From positions 1-6,707 of the forward strand of contig JAKDIK010000155.1 of assembly GCA_030450535.1 (NCBI GenBank): a DNA stretch of 6,707 nucleotides, given 5' to 3'. The DNA comes from Propionibacteriaceae bacterium (GTDB taxonomy: Bacteria; Actinomycetota; Actinomycetes; Propionibacteriales; Propionibacteriaceae). Of this stretch, positions 1-5,780 are shown in pieces. A program made the translations under genes and the position numbers. The notes beneath the pieces were generated by a model, which was not told where the DNA came from, did no database searches, and worked only from the letters and a program-made list of their open reading frames with translations. Position 1 is the stretch's first letter; every line of letters starts with the position of its first letter.

Positions 1-284
1 TGATCGCCGCCGGCTTCGCGTGGGCCCAACACCGGGTGGACGGGGCCGCCGATCTGGCCGCCATCGCCGGCGGGCAGGCGCAGTGGTCGGGACTCGACGC
101 CTGCGCGGCGGCGGGGGCGTCCGCCCGCGCGAACGACGTCCGTCTGGAGGAGTGCGGGCTGAGCGGCGACGAGATCGAGTTCGTCGTCAGCGTGCGGACG
201 TCGCTGCCGCTGCAGTGGGGGCCGTGGTCGGGCCAGGTGCAGGGACGGGCCCACGCCGGCGTGGTGACGGGCGCCCCTCAATGA
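1..284 (+). CDS. TadE-like protein of the helicase/secretion neighborhood family (5' partial)
   Basis: The reading frame is open from base 3 and ends at TGA 282-284, leaving 93 visible residues. The true start and the expected N-terminal hydrophobic segment lie outside the window. The visible part begins IAAGFAWAQHRVDGAADLAA, the end of a membrane helix followed by the R-x3-AADLAA stretch typical of TadE/TadG-like pilus proteins. Next come an Ala/Gly-rich region with two cysteines (visible residues 34 and 51) that could form a disulfide outside the membrane, and a short beta-rich tail (EIEFVVSVRTS). The family is known from actinobacterial Tad/Flp-like secretion loci next to a DEAD/DEAH helicase gene, which is the arrangement here: the helicase converges on it and overlaps its last 98 bases. 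Its likely role is as a minor pseudopilin-like or envelope component of a Tad apparatus encoded upstream. The exact function of the family is unknown. A GTG at 36 could be read as a start but would remove the conserved membrane-helix end, so I treat the gene as truncated by the window. Confidence 0.82.
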   Translation, partial: IAAGFAWAQHRVDGAADLAAIAGGQAQWSGLDACAAAGASARANDVRLEECGLSGDEIEFVVSVRTSLPLQWGPWSGQVQGRAHAGVVTGAPQ

Positions 285-2526
285 GGGCCGCGACCACCAG
301 CGCGGCGGCGTCCTTGTCGAGAGGGTTGTTGCCGTTGCCGCACTTGGGGCTGACGACGCACGCGGGGCACCCGGTCTCGCAGCCGCAGGTCAGCAGTCGG
401 TCGAGGGTCGCCGCCCACCAGCGCTCGGCGATGGCGAAGCCCGCGTCGGCGATGCCGGAGCCGCCGGGCAGCCCGTCGTGCACGAACACGGTCGGCAGAC
501 CGGTGTCGGGATGCAGCACGGTGGAGAGGCCGCCGATGTCCCACCGATCGCAGGGTACGAGCGCGGGCAGCAGCCCGATCGCGGTGTGTTCCGCGCCGTG
601 CACCGCGCCGGGCAGCGCGGCGTCGTCGATGGGCAGCCGGGCGACCGCCTCCGACGGCAGGGTCCACCAGGTGGCCCGCGTGGTCAGGCGGCGCTCGGGG
701 AAATCGAGGGGATTGGTGTCCCAGACCTTGCCCGTCTCGGCGTCGCGTCTCAGATACCCGGTCACCTGGCTCGCCAGCTCGACGGTGCCCACGTGCACGG
801 TCCCGAGACCGAACGGTCGCGCCCGGTCATCGGTGAGGATGCGCACCTCGGAGATCGACTGGGCCTGCGTGAAGTACTCGGGCCTCGCCGCGCGCACGAG
901 CACGACCCGGTCGTGTTCGTCCAGCTCTTCGACGAGCCATGTCTCGCCCTGGTGGACGTACACGGCCTCGGGATGCACGGTGCGGTCGGCGGCCGAGGGG
1001 TCGACCTGGCCGATGACGCGGCCGGTGCCCACATCGACGACCTCGACCGCCTTGCCGTGCATGGCGCGCAGGTCGATGGAGTCGACCGCTCGCTGGGCGT
1101 GGGTCCAGAACCACCCCGCCGGACGCCGGCGCAGCACCCCCTGGCGCGCGAGCGTCTCGGCCAACTCGACGGTCCGGGGACCGAACCAGACGGCGTCCTT
1201 CTCGGTCAACGGGCGCTCCTGCGCGGCGGCCGCAAGATGAGGCCCCAGCACGTAGGGGTTCTCGACCGGGATGACGCCGCGCTCCACCGGCGCGTCGAAG
1301 ATGAGCTCGGGATGGTCGATCAGGTAGGCGTCCAGCGGGTCGTCGCGGGCGGCGAGCACAGCGAGCGCCTCGCGTCCGGACCGCCCGGCTCGGCCGACCT
1401 GCTGCCAGAACGCGGCGAGCGTGCCGGGAAAGCCGGCCGTGACGACGGCGTCCATGCCCGCGATGTCGACGCCGAGCTCCAGGGCGTTGGTGGACGCCAC
1501 GCCGCGCAGCCGGCCGTCGGTGAGCGCGGCCTCGATGGAACGGCGATCCGACGGCAGGTAGCCGGAGCGGTAGGACGCCAGCGTGTCCGGCTCGGCGCTC
1601 AACTCGCGGGCGCGGATCGCGACCAGCTCGGCCTGCAGCCGCGACGTCGTGAAGGCCAGGGTCTGACCCTCGCGGCTGAGCCGTTCGAGCAGGGTGGCGG
1701 CGGTGGTGGTGAGCTGGCCGTCGGCCCTCAGCAGGACGACGTCGCGCGCCGGATGCGGGGAGGCGTCGGTGAGCACGGGGAGGACATCGTCCTCGCCGAT
1801 GAGGGCCGCGGCGGTCGCGTCCGGCTCGGTCATGGTGGCCGAGGCGAGGACGAAGACGGGGTCCGCGCCGTAGTGGTGGGCGAGCCGCCGCAGTCGCCGC
1901 AGCACGGCGGCCAGGTGGGCGCCGAACAGGCCGCGGTAGCGGTGGGCCTCGTCCACCACGACGTACCGCAGGCCGCCGAGCAGGCGCGCGTAGCGGCCGT
2001 GGCCGGGCAGCACGGAACGGTGGAGCATGTCGGGATTGGTGAGCACCAGCTGGGCAAAGTCACGGGCGAACCGGCGCTCATCGTCGTCGGAGTCGCCGTC
2101 CAGGGTCGCCGGCTTCCAGCCGGGCAGGTCGAGCGCCCGACAGGCGCGCCACTGATCGTGGGCGAGCGCCTTGGTGGGGGAAAGGTACAGCGCGGACGCC
2201 CGCCCGGTCAGCCGAAGTCCGGCGGCGCGTTCGCGCGGAGGACGCCCGCCCGTCCCCGAGCGGACGGCCGCGAGGATCGGCAGCAGATAGGCGAGCGACT
2301 TGCCCGACGCCGTCGGCGTGGCGATCGCGACGTGCCGGCCGCCGAAAGCCGCCTCGGCCGCCTCGACCTGATGCGTCCAGGGACGGCGAACGCCCCGGGC
2401 CGCGAACGCGTCGATGACGTCGGGGTCGACCCAAGCGGGCCAGTCGGCCTCGATGCCCGGCGCGGCGGGAAGCCGGCGCAGGTGGGCGACGCGTTCGTCG
2501 CCGGCGAGCCAGTCGGGCACGCTCAC
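187..2526 (-). CDS. DEAD/DEAH-box superfamily II DNA helicase with C-terminal DUF1998 zinc module (SftH / MrfA / Hrq1 type)
   Basis: The product is 779 residues from the GTG at 2526. Helicase motifs appear in order: Q-like RRPWTHQ (47-53), Walker A ATPTASGKS (69-77), motif Ia LSPTKALAHDQ (115-125), Ib LTNPDMLH (162-169), motif II DEAH (192-195), motif III SAT (229-231), motif IV AFTTSR (291-296), motif V ASTNALELGVDIAG (344-357) and motif VI QQVGRAGR (375-382). The C-terminal module carries cysteines at 714, 716, 720, 723 and 729 (CGCETGCPAC, then KCGNGNN), as in DUF1998/MZB proteins. Mycobacterial SftH is a 3'-5' DNA translocase/helicase, and Bacillus MrfA acts in mitomycin-lesion repair, so a cytoplasmic DNA-repair role is likely here. 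Substrate specificity is inferred. The GTG at 2526 is chosen because it overlaps the amidohydrolase stop as GTGA, has GGGGGA 7 bases upstream, and places the conserved PDWL start next to it. A longer in-frame extension to 2706 would be unconserved Arg/Gly-rich shadow sequence. The last 32 residues (Pro/Ala/Thr-rich) lie beyond the zinc module and antisense to the TadE-like gene. Confidence 0.93.
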   Translation of the reverse strand: MSVPDWLAGDERVAHLRRLPAAPGIEADWPAWVDPDVIDAFAARGVRRPWTHQVEAAEAAFGGRHVAIATPTASGKSLAYLLPILAAVRSGTGGRPPRERAAGLRLTGRASALYLSPTKALAHDQWRACRALDLPGWKPATLDGDSDDDERRFARDFAQLVLTNPDMLHRSVLPGHGRYARLLGGLRYVVVDEAHRYRGLFGAHLAAVLRRLRRLAHHYGADPVFVLASATMTEPDATAAALIGEDDVLPVLTDASPHPARDVVLLRADGQLTTTAATLLERLSREGQTLAFTTSRLQAELVAIRARELSAEPDTLASYRSGYLPSDRRSIEAALTDGRLRGVASTNALELGVDIAGMDAVVTAGFPGTLAAFWQQVGRAGRSGREALAVLAARDDPLDAYLIDHPELIFDAPVERGVIPVENPYVLGPHLAAAAQERPLTEKDAVWFGPRTVELAETLARQGVLRRRPAGWFWTHAQRAVDSIDLRAMHGKAVEVVDVGTGRVIGQVDPSAADRTVHPEAVYVHQGETWLVEELDEHDRVVLVRAARPEYFTQAQSISEVRILTDDRARPFGLGTVHVGTVELASQVTGYLRRDAETGKVWDTNPLDFPERRLTTRATWWTLPSEAVARLPIDDAALPGAVHGAEHTAIGLLPALVPCDRWDIGGLSTVLHPDTGLPTVFVHDGLPGGSGIADAGFAIAERWWAATLDRLLTCGCETGCPACVVSPKCGNGNNPLDKDAAALVVAALIEGRPSPRRRGPVPAPGPTTAPTAAAATSAR

Positions 2527-4067
2527 GTGATCATCCCCCGACCGCCGGCCCTCCAGGTGACGCGTCCGGCGCACACGGTGGCCGCGACCACAGGATCGCT
2601 CCGGTCGTCGGCAGGGGGCCACGGACCGGCCAGCACCACGAGGTCGCCCGGTGCGCCGGGTGCGATGCGGACACCGTCGACCGAGGCCGCCAGCGCCTCG
2701 CCCCACGTGAGTGCCTGCTCGCTGTGCCAGGCCGGACGCTCGTCGCCGCTGCGCCGGACGGCCGCGGCCATGGCGGCGGCCGGATCGGGCGGCGAGACGG
2801 GGGCATCGGAGCCGAGCCGGAGCCGTGCGCCGGCGTCCAGCAGCGAACGGAACGGGTACAACCGGTCGGTGCGGTCGGGCCAGACGGCCTCGGCGGCATC
2901 CCGGTCGTCGACGAGGTGCAGCGGCTGGACACTGGCCGTCACGTTGAGGGCGGCGAAGCGGGGGATGTCCTCACGTTGCACGAGTTGGGCGTGCTCGATC
3001 GAACCACGCGCCCGTGTCGCGGCGAAGGCGGTCAGGGCCGTCTGGTTGGCCCGGTCGCCGATCGCGTGGACGGCGGCGCTCAGCCCGGCGGCGTGGGCGC
3101 GGCTCAGCAGGGCCACCAGATCCGTTTCGGCGACGTTGGGTGCGCCACACCAGGCCGGCGCGGCGTCCAGCGGGCTGGCGGCGTACGGCTCGCAGCACCA
3201 GGCGGTGCGGGTGCCCATCGAGCCGTCGGCGATGACCTTGAGCGGACCCAACCTGACGAGTCCGCTGGACCCCAGGGGATCGCCGGTGCGCAGCCCCGCG
3301 GCGATCACGGCGTCGAGTTGGTGGGGGTATACCGCGGGTCGGACGCGCACGGCGTCCAGCCCGGAGGCCACCCGTACCGGCCAGGCGCGCCAGGCGTCGG
3401 TGAGTTCGAAGTCGACGATGCCGGTGATGCCGGCCGCGGCCAGCCGGGCGCACGCCGAGGCCCAGTCGGCGGGCGTGGGATCGGCGCCGGGTAGCTCGCC
3501 GAGGCGGGCGAAGAGCGTGAACCATTCGTCCTCGGCCAGGACGTCGCGGCGCGGCGGCAGGCCCAGTTCGGCGAGGGCGGCGGAGTTCAGCCAGCCGCTG
3601 TGCACGTCCCCGGCGATGAGCACGACCGGCGTCGCACCGGTCGCGGCGTCCAGGTCGGCCACCGTCGGCGCGGCGGGCCAGGGGGCCATCCGGTGCCCAA
3701 AGCCGATGAGGGGGCGACGTGGGCCTGGCGCATCCACCGCATCCGCGCGCCGTGCCAGCGCGCCCGCCACCCGCCCACAGGCGTCGGCGGCCGAGACGAC
3801 CCCGGCCATCGGCAGCCAGGTCGTCGAGCGGACCCATTGCTCGGCGTGCACGTGGGCGTCCCACCAGCCGGGCGTCACCCAGCGTCCGGACGCCGCGAGT
3901 TCAGCCTCGCCGCGGCGTGACAACCCCGGACCGATCTCGGCGACGACGCCGTCACGGATGCGCACGTCAACGACGCCGGCCGGCGCGTCAGCCCACGCGT
4001 CGGTCCCCTCGCCGGTAGTCCCCAAGGGGACGAGTCGGGCGTCGCGCACGAGAAGATCGCCCCGCAT
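2523..4067 (-). CDS. YtcJ-type metal-dependent amidohydrolase (Amidohydro_3)
   Basis: The product is 514 residues from ATG 4067. The amidohydrolase metal-site residues are all visible: HxH in WWDAHVHAEQ (His72, His74), the bridging lysine in LGPLKVIADGSMGTRTA (Lys277), histidines in AVHAIGDRAN (His334) and SIEHAQLV (His359), and the catalytic aspartate in LGSDAPVSPPDP (Asp421). An N-terminal beta-sandwich half (DLLVRDARLVP, then RIRDGVVAEIG) and a C-terminal half (GAPGDLVVLAGPWPP) flank the TIM barrel, as usual for the family. There is no signal peptide, so it should be cytoplasmic. The family hydrolyses C-N bonds of cyclic or acylated compounds, and the substrate here cannot be told from sequence. 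It is a little shorter than typical YtcJ proteins, mostly at the C-terminal end, but no key residue is missing. A GTG at 4070 is also in frame, but AGGAGG sits 7 bases before the ATG and only 4 before the GTG, so ATG is preferred. The gene is first in a coupled pair with the helicase and is divergent from the methyltransferase gene. Confidence 0.9.
   Translation of the reverse strand: MRGDLLVRDARLVPLGTTGEGTDAWADAPAGVVDVRIRDGVVAEIGPGLSRRGEAELAASGRWVTPGWWDAHVHAEQWVRSTTWLPMAGVVSAADACGRVAGALARRADAVDAPGPRRPLIGFGHRMAPWPAAPTVADLDAATGATPVVLIAGDVHSGWLNSAALAELGLPPRRDVLAEDEWFTLFARLGELPGADPTPADWASACARLAAAGITGIVDFELTDAWRAWPVRVASGLDAVRVRPAVYPHQLDAVIAAGLRTGDPLGSSGLVRLGPLKVIADGSMGTRTAWCCEPYAASPLDAAPAWCGAPNVAETDLVALLSRAHAAGLSAAVHAIGDRANQTALTAFAATRARGSIEHAQLVQREDIPRFAALNVTASVQPLHLVDDRDAAEAVWPDRTDRLYPFRSLLDAGARLRLGSDAPVSPPDPAAAMAAAVRRSGDERPAWHSEQALTWGEALAASVDGVRIAPGAPGDLVVLAGPWPPADDRSDPVVAATVCAGRVTWRAGGRGMIT
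2534..2539 (-). promoter_or_regulatory. Ribosome binding site of the helicase gene, inside the amidohydrolase gene
   Basis: On the minus strand GGGGGA is followed by 7 bases and then GTG at 2526. The GTG shares its last two bases with the TGA stop of the amidohydrolase gene (GTGA, 2526-2523). This Shine-Dalgarno-like site together with the 4-base overlap supports the short helicase start and suggests translational coupling of the two genes. A second in-frame GTG at 2520 has a less favourable spacing of 13 bases. Confidence 0.7.
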
Positions 4068-4121
4068 CACACCCCCTCCTGAGAACGCTGAACGTGCACC
4101 GCCGTGACAGGCTTGGGGACC
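4068..4121. other. Divergent intergenic region between the amidohydrolase and methyltransferase genes
   Basis: This 54-bp gap is the only stretch outside genes. On the minus-strand side it holds the AGGAGG site of the amidohydrolase. On the plus-strand side the bases before the methyltransferase ATG (CTTGGGGACC) contain GGGGA only 2 bases from the start, too close for a standard ribosome binding site. I see no convincing -35/-10 pair on either strand. Promoters for both transcripts must lie here or extend into the flanking gene ends. Confidence 0.5.
4072..4080 (-). promoter_or_regulatory. Strong Shine-Dalgarno site of the amidohydrolase gene
   Basis: The minus strand reads AGGAGGGGG immediately upstream of the start region, with AGGAGG at 4080-4075. 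The spacing is 7 bases to ATG 4067 and 4 bases to GTG 4070, which decides for the ATG. It is the strongest ribosome binding site in the window. Confidence 0.75.
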
Positions 4122-5780
4122 ATGCAGCCACCCACGGACGCCCCCGCCCTCGCCCGCCGCCTGACGGATGCTGGCTACACCCTAGATGCCGTCACCGACA
4201 GGATCGGGGCGCCCGCGACGGCGGCCCTCGCCCGCAACACGACCCTCGCCACCCGCGAGGCGCTGGCCGGAGCGCGGGACGCCCAGGCCACCCTGATCCG
4301 CGCGTTCCTCCTGCAGGACGCGGTGGCTGCCGCAGACCTCGAGGTGGCCCTGGGCGACCTCACACCGTTCGTGGCAGCCGGTTTGCTCGACGCCCGCCGC
4401 AGCGAGCACGACGGCCTCGGTCGCCGGGAGGAGATCCGGGACGGGATCCGGGCCGCGGTCGAGATCCGGCCCTACGCGGCGGCCGGCGTCCGGGGTGAAA
4501 CCGTGGCCCCCGGCGGTGGCTCGGGGCCCGGAGGCGCCGTGGATGGCTGGGTGATGCACGACCGGATTCCCACCCTGGATGGCCGCATCGGCGTCAGCCG
4601 GCCCGACTTCGTGCTGGGGCTGTCGCCGGCGTCCACGGCTCTGGCGCAGATGACGATCCGGGATGGGGTCGGTCGTGCGCTGGATCTGGGCACGGGATGC
4701 GGCGTGCAATCGCTGCACCTGGCCGGTCACGCCGACCAGGTGGTGGCCACCGACCTCAACCCACGCGCGCTCACCCTGGCGGCGTGGACGGCCGGGCTCA
4801 ACGGCATCGAGGTGGACCTTCGCGAGGGGTCGCTGTTCGAGCCGGTCGCGTCCGAAACGTTCGACCTGATCGTCACGAACCCGCCGTTCGTGATGTCCCC
4901 GCCCGGCGGCGAGCGCCTGGTGTACCGCGAGGGCACGTTGCCGTCGGACGACCTCATGCGGCGCGTGGTCACCGAGGGCGGGCAGCGGCTCGCGCCCGGC
5001 GGCGTCCTGCAGGTGCTCGGCAATTGGGCGATCACCGAGGACGCCGACTGGACCGATCGGCTCCGCGCCTGGATCGAGCCCACCGGGTGCGACGCGCTCG
5101 TGCTGGAACGCGAGCGTCTGGACCCGTACGCCTACATCGAGGTGTGGCTGGCCGACGCCGGCCTGGTCGGCACGCCCGAGTACGCCGCGCGCTACGAAGC
5201 CTGGCTCGCCTACTTCCGCGCCCTCGGCATCGCGGAGGTGGGCATGGGCTGGATCGCGCTCTATCGGCCCGGCTCGGGTACCGGCTCCATGGATCAGCCG
5301 CAGCTCCGGGATGCCGGGCGACCGGAGGACCGCCCCGGCGACTTCCGCGGCGAGGTGTGGCCGCACGCGGTGCACCAGCCGGTCGGGGAGGCATTCGGGG
5401 CGTACCCGGAGGGTCTGGCGCTGGCCCGTGTGTCGGACGACGTGCTGGCAGCCCTGCCCCTGAAGCTCGATCCGCGCGTGGACGCCGAAACGATCGGCTG
5501 CCCCGGTGCCGCCGACCCCGAGCACCTCGTGTTTCGGCAGCGGTACGGGTTCGGGCGGGCCCTGGAGGCGGACACCGCGCTGGCCGCGGTGCTCGGCGCC
5601 TGCGACGGCGAGCTGCCGCTCGGCGTCCTCATCGGGGCCGTGGCTGACCTGTTGGGCGTGGACGACGCCGCCCTCGCGCTCGAGGTGCTCCCGACCATCA
5701 GGAACCTCGCCCGCGAGGGCTACGTGGTGGCGCCCCGCGGTGAGGATCAGTTCAGCGGGCTCTCCCCGAGGGTCACCTGA
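4122..5780 (+). CDS. Class I SAM-dependent methyltransferase, three-domain actinobacterial family with NPPF motif
   Basis: The product is 552 residues from ATG 4122. Residues 1 to about 120 form a helical N-terminal domain of unknown role (DAGYTLDAVTDRIG, later DLTPFVAAGLLDA). A Gly-rich loop follows at about 125-143. The Rossmann methyltransferase core runs from about 160 to 385, with SAM-binding motif I ALDLGTGCGVQSL (186-198), the acidic post-beta2 residue Asp211 in ATDLNPRAL, and catalytic motif IV NPPF (253-256). About 390-552 is an extra C-terminal domain ending in a helical, winged-helix-like stretch. NPPF/NPPY enzymes of the HemK/RsmC (MTS) type usually methylate nitrogen atoms of bases or glutamine side chains, so a nucleic acid or protein target is likely, but the substrate is unknown. 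GTG at 4104 would add six residues. Neither start has a good ribosome binding site, and ATG is chosen as the stronger codon; leaderless translation is possible. The gene diverges from the amidohydrolase, and its last 34 bases overlap the convergent protease gene. Confidence 0.88.
   Translation: MQPPTDAPALARRLTDAGYTLDAVTDRIGAPATAALARNTTLATREALAGARDAQATLIRAFLLQDAVAAADLEVALGDLTPFVAAGLLDARRSEHDGLGRREEIRDGIRAAVEIRPYAAAGVRGETVAPGGGSGPGGAVDGWVMHDRIPTLDGRIGVSRPDFVLGLSPASTALAQMTIRDGVGRALDLGTGCGVQSLHLAGHADQVVATDLNPRALTLAAWTAGLNGIEVDLREGSLFEPVASETFDLIVTNPPFVMSPPGGERLVYREGTLPSDDLMRRVVTEGGQRLAPGGVLQVLGNWAITEDADWTDRLRAWIEPTGCDALVLERERLDPYAYIEVWLADAGLVGTPEYAARYEAWLAYFRALGIAEVGMGWIALYRPGSGTGSMDQPQLRDAGRPEDRPGDFRGEVWPHAVHQPVGEAFGAYPEGLALARVSDDVLAALPLKLDPRVDAETIGCPGAADPEHLVFRQRYGFGRALEADTALAAVLGACDGELPLGVLIGAVADLLGVDDAALALEVLPTIRNLAREGYVVAPRGEDQFSGLSPRVT

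Noticed and set aside
20..1240. 406-codon plus-strand open frame starting in the TadE-like gene
   Set aside because: Its product is Arg- and Ser-rich without domains and it is a shadow of the TadE-like gene and of the helicase C-terminal half, both of which are well supported in other frames.
2527..2706. N-terminal extension of the helicase by 60 codons
   Set aside because: The extension translates to Arg/Gly-rich sequence lying wholly inside the amidohydrolase gene. The GTG at 2526 has a suitable ribosome binding site and a stop/start overlap.
478..4107. Very long open frame (1209 codons) on the plus strand, antisense to the helicase and amidohydrolase genes
   Set aside because: It runs across two genes with complete sets of family motifs on the other strand. 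Its product is low-complexity Gly/Arg/Ala/Pro-rich sequence with no recognisable domain. Long antisense frames are expected when GC content is very high and stop codons are rare.
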